Shown piece by piece: positions 11,731 through 22,361 of a DNA stretch of 64,000 nucleotides (its first letter is position 1; each line of letters begins with the position of its first letter). Source of the DNA: Echinarachnius parma (Eukaryota > Echinodermata > Echinoidea > Clypeasteroida > Echinarachniidae); NCBI GenBank assembly GCA_037951105.1, contig JBAMJV010004309.1, positions 114,099 to 178,098 of the forward strand, written 5' to 3'. Both the position numbers and the translations under genes were made by a program. The notes beneath the pieces are model-generated. The model worked only from the letters and a program-made list of their open reading frames with translations. It ran no database searches and had not been told where the DNA came from.

Positions 11731-11956
11731 TTTTTTTATTTTTTATTTATTTATTTCCACAAATGGGTGGGATGGCCCTTTCAGCAGAAACTGATTTTCA
11801 AAGGGGTCCCATACAATACATAAAAAATACATAGATATTACAAGCATTAACAAGTTAAATATGAATAAAAAAACATATATATATACATACACACAGATAT
11901 TCAATATAGAGACAAAATACACTAAAAACAAGATTTACAAATAGGTTTATTCAGAT

Positions 11957-11970
11957 TTAAAAAAAAAAAG

Positions 11971-12015
<45 letters not shown>

Positions 12016-15000
12016 TTATAAACTCATGCCTTAGTTTCAATGAGAATGTTTTAATGCTATCTAATTGCCTAATTTCTAATCGTAATGAATTAAAAGCCTT
12101 AGAACTTGAATAAATAAAACTCCGTTTAAGAAAATCGGTTTTTGGTTTTGGTAAAAATAATAGACATTGAGAATTACGTAAGCTATATGCATGATGCTTC
12201 ATTTGAATCCGAGAGAATAAATATTGTGGTATATTTTGATTATGGATTATTCTAAACATTAACGTTAAATTTGTTTTCTTCCATCTTAAATCTATTGAAT
12301 CGACATTTGTTCTTTGAAACAAAATATTAGAACTTACAGTATAATCTACTTTTAATACAATTCTAAGTGCTCTCTTTTGTAAAACTCGTAATTTATTCAA
12401 GGATACATCAAAGGTGTTATTCCAGACTGGCGAGCAATAATCTAAGTGAGATTGAATAATTGTATAATATAATGTTCTCGCAATATTTTCAGTAATGTAC
12501 ATTCTAGCTTTACGTAAAAGGAACAAATTTTTTACAAGTTTACGACACATATAATCAATATGTAACTTCCATGTAAGATTTTGATCAATAATCACCCCCA
12601 AATATTTACACTGATTTACTTCATTAAGATTGCACCCGTTTAATTGTAAGATTATTCCAGTATCATAAAAAGTCCTAATTCTTTTCCGAGAACCAATTAA
12701 TATATACTCTGTTTTTTTAGCATTAATAATAAGTCGGTTAGCATTCAGCCACTGGGCAACCCCTTCTAAATCTTCATTTATAAATGTCTGCATTTGACGT
12801 GGATTATGAGATGAAAAGTACAAACAGGTGTCATCAGCGTAGAGGGACACTTTACAATGTTTAACAGCGTTTGAAATGTCATTTATATATAACAAAAACA
12901 AAGTTGGGCCCAAAATGGAGCCCTGTGGGACTCCGTATTTTACATACGCGAGTGAAGAGAGGCTTCCATTTATCGATGTGCGTTGGGTTCTATCACTGAG
13001 GTAGTTTTTAAACCAACTTACACTTGCATCATCAAAGCCGTACAACTTGAGCTTTTCAAGTAAAATACAATGGTCCACAGTGTCAAAAGCCCTTTAAGAT
13101 CAAGGGCCACAAAGCCAGTAACGGAGCCATTATCTATATTATGTGACAAATCTTCGATTACATTTAACAAGGCGGTTGTAGTTGAATGGCCATGTCTAAA
13201 GCCTGACTGATTTACGAACAAAATCGAGTTTTCAGAGAGATAGTCCGTCATTTGTTTGTGCACAACCTTTTCAATTATTTTTGACAACACAGGCAAGACG
13301 GATATCGGACGATAATTGGCTCTATCAGTTGTACTACCGCTCTTAAAGATAGGGACAATCTTAGCAGACTTCCATTCTTGAGGTAAAACCCCACTGGACA
13401 ATGACAAATTTATAATGTGTGTAAGAGATGATGCAATAATCGGGGCTGCCATTTTAACAAGCTTAGCAGATATTCCATCCAAACCAGTCGCCTTGTTTGG
13501 AGAAATACCAGAAATTAACTCAAGAACAAAATTTTCAGTTATTTCCACAAACTTAAATTTAGACTGGGTAAAACTCTTAATAAAATTGTTAAAATCTCCA
13601 TCAAAAGATTGAGCCTGCTTCAATTCTTCAACAATACCACAGAAGTAGTCATTAAATAGTTCAGCTACAGCACATGAATCATTTATTTCTACATCATCGA
13701 CTTTTAACGTATGAACATTTGAATCCCTGCATTTGTTGGGTACCACACTTCTTAATGACTTCCACACTTTACTACTGTCTCCAGGGTTATTAACAATACA
13801 ATCATGAATATAATCCTTTTTTAACCTTCTCATAGTAGATGTAACTTTGTTTCTCAACACTTTATATTGGTCCCAGTCTACTGTTTGGCCAGTTGATACT
13901 GCTTTCTTTTTACGTTTATCCCGTTCACGCATCATTACCTTAACATCGTCAGTAATCCAAGGTACGTTCCGTTGTCTAACACGTCTCTTTTTTAGGGGGG
14001 CGTGTTTATCAATAATTAATCTATACTTCTCAATCCATATATCGTACGCCCTTTCAGCATTATTTTCGGATAATACTTCATCCCAAGGCTGGCTTAACAG
14101 GTCCCTTTTAAAAGCATCAACATCCATCTTATTTATAGCTCTTGAATGTACATATTTATGTTCGACAACTTTACGTTTCACTCGTCCCCAAGTAGCAAGC
14201 AACATATAATGATCACTAATCCCAATTTGTATAACATCACTAAAGCTTACTCTATTACAATCAGAGGTAAATACAAGATCAATTACAGTCGAAGAGTGTT
14301 GGGTAACTCGTGTTGGCTTATCAATTAATTGAGTCAAATGATAGTTGTTTGCAGATTCTATAAGACGCTTTGTTACCGAGTTAGGATTTTTGCTAGATAC
14401 ATCACAATTGAAATCACCCAACAGCACAACATCAATATCTTGAGCTTCAATTTTTTCAAAAATATTTTCCACTTTATCAAACAAGAAGGATTTACTGTTT
14501 GGGGGTCTATACCATACGCATACTAGGAATGGTTTCTGATTTTTCTTTTCAATTTGAATAACTTGCATTTCCAATTCATCATCTAAAAGGTCATCTCTCA
14601 CCTTATAAATTACATCTTTTTTCACATAAACTATTATTCCACCTCCGTTTCGGTTCCTGTCCTTTCTTATTATAGAATAACCATCAATATTTATGCAAGA
14701 ATCAGGAATTGTTTCGTCAAGCATTGTTTCACTAAAAGAAACTACATCATATGGTGAATTTTCAAATAAGGATCTTACTTCATCAATACATCGATACAAA
14801 GAACAAATATTAAGGTGCGTAATATTAATACCGGGTTGGCATTTGACCATCTTCGTGACACTATCAAAATTATTGTATTGTACATGCATTTGTTCTTCAT
14901 AGTTAGGTTCATTTATCGGATTCGTTGCGCGAGTGTCTTCCACAGTTTCGGTAAATAAGTCAATAGTTGGTAATTCACTGAAGAGACATTTAGAGCAAAT

Positions 15001-15144
15001 CCAGTCTCGATCTGAGTTAAAGATAGCATCATTCACATAGCCACATTTCGCGTGAGACCATTTTCCACAATTCACACACAAGATAGAGTTTTGATTATTT
15101 CGTACAGATTTGTTACAATATATACAAGGATATGTGATTATCAT
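11957..15144 (-). pseudogene. LINE ORF2: PHD, endonuclease, reverse transcriptase (frameshifted)
   Basis: Nicks target DNA and copies the element RNA in the nucleus. The first reading frame, 15144-13018 (708 codons), starts with a C4HC3 PHD finger (C7, C10, C23, C26, H31, C34, C50, C53). It continues with an endonuclease domain (about residues 105-335: SETMLDE, WYRPPN, LLGDFNCD, GISDHYMLL) and the first part of the reverse transcriptase (NKATGLDGIS, KIVPIFKSG, NYRPISVLP, SGFRHGHST). A one-base loss in a G run near 13094 shifts the frame. The second part, open 13078-11957 (373 codons), has GVPQGSILGP, the catalytic YADDT, WLNANRLIINAKKTEY and the thumb region. The end runs into poly-phenylalanine from a T tract. 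Apart from the frameshift both halves are open and well conserved, so the copy is probably young. Start codon choice is supported by the immediate PHD finger. Confidence 0.92.
11959..12009. repeat. poly-A/poly-T tract inside LINE ORF2 end
   Basis: About 50 bp of A on the plus strand broken by one G, hence T on the LINE sense strand, right at the ORF2 stop and upstream of the 3' UTR. It is not the retrotransposon's poly-A tail, which lies at the opposite polarity near 11731. Confidence 0.9.
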
Positions 15145-15195
15145 TTCGCTATAGTTTCTGGTGTTGTGTTAATACGATTGTTTAATTCATACTTT

Positions 15196-15993
15196 TTAGT
15201 ACATCACATTCAGTTTTTCAAGATCTTTCTCAGACCGGATGCTCACTTTTTCGTTGTTTTTCAGAAGCGCCTTGATCCTACCGTCGTTGGTCCACGTCTT
15301 CGCTACGTCGGGTGATTGTCGCACTTTTCGAAGGAGTTGTTGGCGGTACGCGGTCAGGTCTTCGTGCACGTATACGTTTGTTCCCTTTAATTTGGTTCGG
15401 TTTGAGAATACAGCCTGTCGGGCGTTGTAGCTCGCGAACTTGATGATGATCGAGTGGGGTCTTCCGTTCGCTGTTCCCGACCTCGGTGTTATGCGGTGAC
15501 TCCGGTCGATGTCGCATGGCCTCAGCTCGACGTCCATCTTCTCGGAAGCGAGCCGTCGAATGGTGTCGTCTGTACATTCGTTCGGCACCTCCTTGATGCC
15601 CTGGAATCTCAGGCAGTTCCGACGACTGTACTGCTCCTGTTCCTCACAGACGGATTGGAGTGCGGTCACCTTCTTCTCCAGTGTGTTTACTTTTTCGTCC
15701 AGTGTATTCAGCTGTTCACGATGCTCGTCCAAATCCATCTGTAGAGCTTGGTAAACGGACTGTGTCACTTGCTCTACAATGGTGTCTACAATGGACTCTA
15801 CCAGCTTGGTTCTGATGTCTTCACTAGACATGGCTTTGACGATCATGTCATGTAGATTTTCGCTCGAGAGAGCTCGGGCGTTCTCGGGTGGTTTGGCGAC
15901 TTCTGCGGTGGCAGGATCTGCAGCCTTCTCCGGGGTAGCCTCTTGTCGGGGCTCCGACTGACTATTTTTGCTGTTCTTTGTCGTTCTTGTCAT
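15196..15993 (-). CDS. LINE ORF1: coiled-coil RNA-binding protein
   Basis: 265 residues, intact. The N-terminus is Lys/Ala/Pro-rich and disordered-looking. Residues about 85-120 form a heptad-like coiled coil (LNTLDEKVNTLEKKVTALQ). There follow an RRM-like core (NCLRFQGIKEVPNE, DIDRSHRI, HSIIIKFASY) and a basic C-terminal domain (YRQQLLRKVRQ, WTNDGRIKALLK). This is the architecture of L1-type ORF1 proteins, which trimerise and bind element RNA as chaperones. It lies directly upstream of ORF2 with a 51 bp gap. GC content is higher than its surroundings. No CCHC knuckle is seen. Overlapping frames on the other strand are shadows. Confidence 0.88.
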   Translation of the reverse strand: MTRTTKNSKNSQSEPRQEATPEKAADPATAEVAKPPENARALSSENLHDMIVKAMSSEDIRTKLVESIVDTIVEQVTQSVYQALQMDLDEHREQLNTLDEKVNTLEKKVTALQSVCEEQEQYSRRNCLRFQGIKEVPNECTDDTIRRLASEKMDVELRPCDIDRSHRITPRSGTANGRPHSIIIKFASYNARQAVFSNRTKLKGTNVYVHEDLTAYRQQLLRKVRQSPDVAKTWTNDGRIKALLKNNEKVSIRSEKDLEKLNVMY

Positions 15994-16424
15994 CCTTGCT
16001 GAGGGGCTAACTTCAGTTCGTTACCTTTAAGTGCACAATAACAAAGGTTTATCGTGGCACCGTATACAGCAGTACTGTATAACGAGTAAGTCTCAGGCCG
16101 GTATTATATAACAGGCATGTGCATATGGTATAAGGTATATACTGTAACTATATATATAGTCACGTATGGGTAACGATGTTTTAACACGCGTGGGACTAAG
16201 GCACTAAACAACAGAAAGCCGACGAGTCGATGATGTGAATCAATTTATCATGTTAGTTCGCCTCCAAAGTCAAAATAAAGCTCTTCCTCATATACATTAC
16301 AGTTGATGAGGTCGATGATGTGTTCGCATTATAATCAAGTAGATAGATTTGAGTCCCAAAATCTTGGAAAATAAGTTGCTTTCTCTGCCAAAATCACTGT
16401 ATGACTTATACCTCGCACCCGTGT

Positions 16425-16464
16425 TTACAAAGCAATGTTCCTCCTTTTAATCAGCCAAATGAAA
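16425..16464. mobile_element. right part of hairpin MITE interrupted by LINE
   Basis: CAATGTTCCTCC and CCAAATGAAAAAAGGC match the second half of an arm of the hairpin MITE at 56710-56875. Together with 11687-11730 it brackets the LINE. Confidence 0.55.
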
Positions 16465-16532
16465 AAAGGCACTGGTCGAAAAATTGGTCTCTGCCAGGAC
16501 TCGAAGCTGGGTCTCCGGCTTGGAATATATAT
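16465..16532 (-). mobile_element. tRNA-derived SINE fragment
   Basis: On the minus strand it reads CCGGAGACCCAGCTTCGAGT then CCTGGCAG, the 3' half of a tRNA with a B-box-like GCTTCGAGTCC, followed by a T-rich tail. An AT dinucleotide run (16526-16550) abuts the 5' side. No A box remains. Confidence 0.55.
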
Positions 16533-16609
16533 ATATATATTATATATATGCTATGTGCGTTCGACTTGGGATCTTTGTGAAACACCCCCTGTACTTTGAT
16601 ATTCATCGA

Positions 16610-16720
16610 GTTGGAAAGACTGGTTAAGGTTCTTCTGAACATGCTGAAATTCAGTTGGATCGGGTAGAGTCGGCGCTGTGTGACGTGCACTGGGCATGTA
16701 CTCGCTTATACAGTGACGTA
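16610..16720. repeat. fragment of the AACATGTT GC-rich repeat
   Basis: GAACATGCTGAAATTCAG, GATCGGGTAGAGTCGG and flanking GTGACGT words resemble the repeat at 9738-9955 and 46340-46535. Confidence 0.4.
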
Positions 16721-16722
16721 GT

Positions 16723-17267
16723 GTGACGTCACACCTTTTCGTTGCCATTGGGCAATGGTTTCAAACTATGTCAGGCAAGCCAGAAATTCGTTTCATAGCT
16801 TAAACCATGCTCACACCCCAAAACACAAAGCCCAAATCAAAGAAGAACATATTTAGAAACCATACCTATGCAGGTTGTAACATCACTACTTCGGTACTCT
16901 TTTGGTTAGTATGTTGTCATAATAATTCAAAATCTAAAATGGTTCAATAAAACAAGAACAACATTTGTTATTACAAAACAAAACAAATCAACAACCCACA
17001 ATTGCAACTTAGATTCAAAACAATACGTGAGCAGCATTTACTTCTAGAAAGTAATACATCTTGACGAAAACATCTAAGAACCGAATTCTTTGACATTTAG
17101 ATATTAATGTAAGTCCTCTATCCTCAAAATCCATATAACCTTCGATGTTAATAACTACCGCAAAGCAAGTGAGACAGCCATGTACATCTCACTTTGGGGG
17201 ACAAACAAGAAGGGGTAGCGGACGATTCCGCGTGGAAAAGCTGCCTATGTTAAGTATAAAATTTAGG
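16723..17267. other. AT-rich DNA without recognised feature
   Basis: Nothing recognised on either strand. No frame over 60 codons. Confidence 0.4.
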
Positions 17268-17588
17268 TTAAAAAGGGATCTAGTAATTTTGGAAAATGGG
17301 AAATGAATATCATATGACCGAGTGATGAGCGAAAATACAAAGCGATATGTGCTAACTCATTGCACAAACTATGTAAACAGTTGAAAACAAATCTCCCATT
17401 GAGACTTTCAAATTCAAACAATTAAATCATAAATATCTGTAAACGAAAGAGTAATTCAGGAAACCTAAACCGGTTCCATGCTTGAAAAGGTAATACGGAT
17501 ACAACGAGAAACGCTACTACATGTAGTATATAGTTCTATAAAAAAAATAAGTTTTGTGGAATTCGACAATGTTTCTAGATTCGTTTAA
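17268..17588 (-). mobile_element. family 1 MITE, internally shortened
   Basis: TTAA at 17268-17271 and 17585-17588. Reverse copy with GGGATCTAGTAATTTTG at the left and ACAATGTTTCTAGATTCG at the right. About 70 bp shorter than typical, with a deletion near the start. Confidence 0.8.
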
Positions 17589-18318
17589 TATATATTTACA
17601 TCCCGTTCCGTTTATTTGGGACCTATAGGGACCATAAAGGGGTTGGGGAACTGCCCCTTGCTCCCTTAGCTACGGAATCGGCACTGTTCAAAACCTTGGA
17701 ACCCCTCCGGACTTATTTGAGTGTGATAAACATACTTTTAGGAAAACCCGAAACCTTGAATTCGCACGCCGCGCATCACCAATATTAATTGAACTCTGTT
17801 TTTCTATTTCTTTGACATGTTTTGTGATCAATTATTTGTGATACTCAGGGGAGAAATAATTATTATTGTTTTCAACTACGTGACTGAATGAAAGTCGAAA
17901 TGAATAACATATCAACAAGTTTACCGAACTCTTAGTGAACTACACTGAAGCAAGTTGCGACAATTTAAAAAACATGATAAACATGATAAATGGGACTGTA
18001 AAAATAGATTATTAATGGTTTCGGTGTAGTCATGTGCAAGCACATTAGTTACATAGGCGAATTAAATCAGTTTACAGTATTTATTTTGCTCGCGAGGCAG
18101 TTAGTTTCCTGTGTTAATTCTTTCTCGTATCTTTTCACCGGATATGTACTTTATTTGTATGCTTTTTATTTGTCGTACATGTATACTGTTTATTATTGTC
18201 AAACATGTGTATAGCAAGTAAAGTGACGACCTAAGGGAAACAGGCAAAAGACAGGTGAACTCTATATACAGGTTCCGTGAAATTGTTTTTCTCTGCATGG
18301 GACCGCGTTTGGTCACCA
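17589..18318. other. AT-rich DNA without recognised feature
   Basis: No gene or repeat identified. The small hydrophobic frame 18032-18214 has no recognisable features. Confidence 0.35.
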
Positions 18319-18731
18319 CCATAGAGTGGTGAAGTGTGATGTCATAAATGATGTCATAAACATTTTTTTTAGAATTTTCAAATTTGGAATTCATTTTTAG
18401 AAAGAGCATAACAAATAATGTCCAAATACTGAAATTCAAAGGAATATGTTACGTATAGGCTGAGATATGCCCATCCGAATGATTTTTTTGTCAATGGGCA
18501 ATCAGTGTTATAGTGCACTGGTTCATAAATTTAGGAACCAGTGCTTTATAACACTGATTGCCCATTGGAGTAAAATTCATTCGGATGGGCATATCTCAGC
18601 CAATACGTAACCTATTCCTTTGATTTTCGGTATTTGGACATTATTTGTTATGCTCTTTCTAAAAATGAAGTCCAAATTTGAAAATTCAAAAAAAGTGTTT
18701 TTATGACGTCATGGCTTCTGTACTCTATAGG
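18319..18731. mobile_element. near-perfect 413 bp palindrome (foldback MITE)
   Basis: The left arm (about 18319-18524) and right arm (18534-18731) are complementary with very few mismatches over about 200 bp. Shared blocks include TCCGAATGA, GAGATATGCCCATCC, AAATAATGTCCAAATAC and AGAAAGAGCATAACAAAT. The centre is GGTTCATAAATTTAGGAACC. Outer ends read TAGAGT and ACTCTA. It has no transposase. The 112-codon minus frame 18101-18439 overlaps it by chance. Confidence 0.88.
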
Positions 18732-18924
18732 TAGGTAGGCTGCTATAGACAGGTGGCCACTAATACAGGCTTGACATGAACAAAATAATGTTTGTTATTT
18801 GTATGATTTACTACCGATGCCATCGCGAACATCGTCAATGTATTTACCATATCCAATATTACAATTCGAAGTTCTTCAATGCTGCTATAATATTTCATGT
18901 TTTATTGAGAACGCACGAACAAAA

Positions 18925-19062
18925 ACAACAATCAACAACAAAAAAAGAAACAAATAAACAAATAAACAAAGAAACAAATAAACAAGTAAACAAACAAACA
19001 AAAAAGCAAACATACATACATACAACAAAACAAAAAACAAACAAACAATCAAACAAACTATA
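18925..19062. repeat. (CAAA/AAAC)n low-complexity tract
   Basis: Irregular A-rich repeats with C and T spacers. It gives Lys/Asn/Thr-rich or Phe/Cys/Leu-rich frames on the two strands, which are not genes. Confidence 0.9.
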
Positions 19063-20160
19063 GCAAATAAACATATTAAACAGAAACAAAATACTGTCTT
19101 GATTTATTGAAGAATTTGGTATTTTCATATTAGTACGAAATCACCTTGACATTTTCTATAACGAATTGATGTGACAATATAATGCATTAATTGAAATGGA
19201 ATATCTCGGATTCTCTCCTGAGCCTATAGTGGGAATGTCAAACATAGCGAGATTATGCAGTCAATTTTCTAGTCAGAAAGTTTAAAGTGAGGCCTGTAAA
19301 GTGTCTAACTCCACGAAAATTACTTGGAGCTTCCTCGTTTCTCTTCTACCGTGTTGTTTAGCTTATGTAAGATAAGAATAAAATTAGATTAGATTAGATT
19401 TTTTTTTCAAATGCCCCTTTAGTATGACGATATCTATCATTCAGCTCAAAAGCGTTAACAAACGGTCATAAACCTCATAAACGTCCGTTGTAAAAGCTGA
19501 CGCATATTTTCGCCTTTTTAACCAGGAAAGCAGTGTTCTTTTTTAATGAAACTTTCACACATCATTCGGACATATCTAACAATGATTTTGGTACAGGATT
19601 GAAGTCCAATCAATTTGGGGGTTCTGATCCGGCCCGTTATGATTCCAACAACACACAATTCGCTTCTCCAAAATGAATGTGCCTACCTCGGAAGAGGCGA
19701 ACATCATCAAGTGGGTTTATCTAACCTTCCGAAAATATCATACTTGACACTTTCCCCCCTTTTTTACGGAGGGAGGGGCTGTAGCCCCCATGCCCCCTAA
19801 AAAGGACCGGTCGTAGTGATTGTGATCAGCATAGTGATCAGCAGAGTATTGATCGACGCATCACCGAAGTCCCAAAGCGCTCGGAGCATTATAAACTTGG
19901 CATCTATTACATATTTATGATTCCATAAATATTGTGGACCAGGCATCGGGATGATTGCCTTTACAGAGTTCCAAAGTGTGATATCACAGCTATTCGTTGG
20001 CATGGGTAATGTTTCGGAACAGTTTTGGGCAAGCCCAACATTTAAAAATTTGTGAACTAGCGTTTGCTTAGAAAACAATCAGCTAGCTCCAATCCACCAC
20101 CACAGGTGGAAACCAAAGTCAAGTAGCTTAGAACCATAACTAAGCGATTGGCTCCATTGC
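19063..20160. other. unique DNA, possible LINE tail at 19350-19412
   Basis: TAAAATTAGATTAGATTAGA near 19380 looks like a short oligonucleotide tail of a non-LTR element. Otherwise nothing recognised. The 93-codon minus frame 19797-20078 has no known motif. Confidence 0.3.
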
Positions 20161-20167
20161 AGAAAGA

Positions 20168-20287
20168 GTTGCACTCGATTGTACAGTCAAAGAATGTGCA
20201 CATTTGAACCAATCAGATTTGTGCACATTTGAACCAGATTTGTGCATTTAGTCACGTGATCTGACTTATTTATTATTGATTGCAACT
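20168..20287. mobile_element. short hairpin MITE (CCAATCAGATTTG family)
   Basis: The arms pair GTTGCACTCGATTGTACAGTC with its imperfect complement near 20262-20287 (GACTTATTTATTATTGATTG, CAAC). The core has an internal direct duplication of GTGCACATTTGAACC and carries CCAATCAGATTTGTGCA. Relative of 2997-3090 and 40010-40094. Confidence 0.6.
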
Positions 20288-20516
20288 TTACAATCTTTTT
20301 GCAACATCGGGGCCACGACGTAACAAAGGGGCGGAGGTCATCACTTCGGTATTCTATTTAGAGCGATCTAATGAAGATATGAAACTGTTATGGCACATCA
20401 ATAGATTAAAGGCACTGCGTTGGCAAACTCTAGAGGTGAGGGTCTAGAACATTATCTTTAAAATCAGGCGGAATTATGCGTGAGTGTGACACTCACACCC
20501 TAGTGTATTTAACTTG

Positions 20517-20557
20517 CAGTGGCGTAGCTACACGTGGGGGGGGGGGGGGGGGGGGGC
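20517..20557 (+). mobile_element. hAT-like terminus followed by G22 tract
   Basis: CAGTGGCGTAGCTACACGT leads directly into 22 G residues (20536-20557) and then CATGGGGCACGTGCCCC. The CAGTGGCG start is typical of hAT-type MITE ends. A partner end was not located, so only the terminus is annotated. Confidence 0.5.
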
Positions 20558-20888
20558 ATGGGGCACGTGCCCCAACCCCAATTATTGACCCAAAACAGTA
20601 AAACCATAATGTTTTGTATCGACTGATTAAGGTTAAAAGGATAACAGTTATGCGTAGCTTGTGCCCCCTTCAAATTCGCGTGTCCCCCTAATTACGAGCA
20701 GGCGTATAATTATCAACTATGTACATAGCAGGTCCACTTTGTCCCCTGTGCGAAATTTAGCTTCCTATATTAAATGCCAGCAAAGAATGAACAAAGAAGT
20801 GGAAAGTATTACTAATTACATTTGATTTGTTACACGTAGGCTACTGTCCATACATGTTATAGGAATCCGTGTGCACCATCCTCTGTCG

Positions 20889-20912
20889 CCCCCCCCCCCC
20901 CCCCCCCCCCCC
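20889..20912. repeat. poly-C tract (C24)
   Basis: Twenty-four C residues; the poly-Gly frame on the minus strand (20816-21010) is an artefact. Confidence 0.95.
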
Positions 20913-21239
20913 GCGGACTGAGGAGACCCTGCGTGTGTAATAATGGGTTTATCTAATGATGCTATTAAAATTAAACTGCCGAGATAATAATGAATACGAT
21001 TTAAATTCACAATTTATTATTCGCCTGGTAATTCAAAACTTATACCTAAGGGTGTTAGTTTAATTTCATACTATTTCAGCAAGAATCCACACGAATAGGA
21101 TAGCACATAGGTAATCTGTATTTTTTGAGAAACAAATCAAAGGTGTGAAATTTGTTATTTTATATTTGGAAGTGATGTGATACTCAATGAATTGCTTTAG
21201 GGTTCCAGTGGGTATATTACCAAGGTTATGGCTCTGGGC

Positions 21240-21835
21240 ATTTTAAAATATCCACAGAGCAATGTCTCGGATTTGTGTGCGCTGATCCAACCCTGCGTCC
21301 ACACAGGATAATGTGTGATCCCGAGTATGGGTTTGATTTACGCTGATCTAGCTCTATGTCCACACAACATTACGTCTGAAGCTGAGAATGGGTTTGATTT
21401 ACGCTGATCTAACCCTGAAGGATCTAACCCTGCGTCCACCCAGCGTAATTTTGGTCCATGGGTCTCGGTTGCGGATCAAACTCTGCGTCCAAACACCACC
21501 GGCCTAGCCCAAAGTCTCGGTTATATGAGCTGATCTATAGCTTTGCGTCCTCGTTTCAGCCGACTGACCCAGAGTTTGGGATTGATGTGTGGTAATCTAA
21601 CTCTGCGCCCACACACCACCAGCATAAAACAGACATGACAGAGTCACGGTTTGATGTTTGTAAATCTATGTCACCTCCGGGCAAATGTCCGACTCCGAGT
21701 ACGGGTTTAATGTCCGCTGATCCCGAGTACGGGTTTGCTGTCCGCTGAACCTGTAAACCCTGCATTCCTAGAGCATACTGTCTGAACCCGGGTATTGATT
21801 TGATTTTGCTGACCTAACCCTGCTTTTACGCACTG
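21240..21835. repeat. degenerate minisatellite, units about 60-75 bp
   Basis: About nine diverged units share CGCTGATCTAACCCTGCGTCC, with a GAGTATGGGTTTGATT half. Unit starts fall near 21272, 21340, 21401, 21470, 21530, 21590, 21660, 21715 and 21815. Spacing is irregular and there is no open frame through it. Confidence 0.75.
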
Positions 21836-21841
21836 TATGTC

Positions 21842-21969
21842 TTAAAGGGATCTAGTAACTTTGTCCAAATACACAAAAGTTACTTACATACAGCTTGCAA
21901 AAAAAGGATTTTAAACTGTTCAAGTTACGTCATTGCCAATTATCACTAGCTGGACACTTATCCCTTTAA
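21842..21969. mobile_element. 128 bp solo MITE bounded by TTAA
   Basis: Begins TTAAAGGGATCTAGTAAC like the right end of family 1 and ends (complement) TTAAAGGGATAAGTGTCC, which is different. The middle matches nothing else here. It shares TTAA 21966-21969 with the next element and is probably an internally deleted or hybrid copy. Confidence 0.65.
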
Positions 21970-22361
21970 AGGGACTTAGTAACATTGTCCAAATCCTCAA
22001 AATAAAATTGTAATTCTAGCGGTTCCTTTATACCTTGTTGTATTCGTATTAACAATAAAATCATGGGACAGCTTTCGGTTTTTCAAATTTCCCTTTCATT
22101 ACAAAGATATGTATGATTGAAGTATTTAGATAAGAAAATCTCCGGGCGAGATTTTCATCCCTGTACAAAGTGAATGCAGTGAGTTGGTGAATATCACCCA
22201 ATATCACTTTGCATTTTCGCTCATTACTTGGCCATGCATTGTCCATTTGACCTGAAATTTTCACACAATACCCTGAGGACATATGAGATAACAACAGTAT
22301 ACATTGCATCAACCATTCATCAGTTTTTGCACATCTCAACAAAGTTACTAGATCCCTTTAA
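21966..22361 (+). mobile_element. family 1 MITE, twin copy A
   Basis: 396 bp, TTAA to TTAA, with good inverted ends (TTAAAGGGACTTAGTAAC and TTAAAGGGATCTAGTAAC). It differs from the copy at 26021-26416 at only three positions. In place of the usual TTAAACTATCCACTGGAT centre it carries a perfect small hairpin, GAAAATCTC and GAGATTTTC around CGGGC. The 93-codon minus frame is shared with copy B only because the DNA is. Confidence 0.92.

Larger units (their letters stand above)
11731..16424 (-). mobile_element. near full-length LINE, Jockey/CR1-group
   Basis: A non-LTR retrotransposon of about 4.7 kb read on the minus strand. In order it has a 5' leader of about 430 bp (16424-15994), ORF1 (15993-15196), a 51 bp gap, ORF2 (15144-11957, one frameshift), a 3' UTR, and a tail of AATAAATAAATAAAAA type ending near 11731. 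ORF2 has PHD, apurinic-type endonuclease and reverse transcriptase domains but no visible RNase H, as in CR1, L2, Rex1 and related clades. The boundaries are inferred from the flanking hairpin MITE halves. A sense-strand T tract of about 50 bp (11959-12009) is unusual for this position. The clade within the group cannot be fixed by eye. Confidence 0.9.

Noticed and set aside
13415..15961. Plus-strand frames opposite the LINE
   Set aside because: Shadows of ORF1 and ORF2; no motifs of their own.
18776..19128. Lys/Asn/Thr-rich and Phe/Cys-rich frames
   Set aside because: Low-complexity CAAA tract.
22061..22342. 93-codon frame conserved with 26116-26397
   Set aside because: The two DNA copies are nearly identical MITEs; other copies of the same family do not keep the frame.
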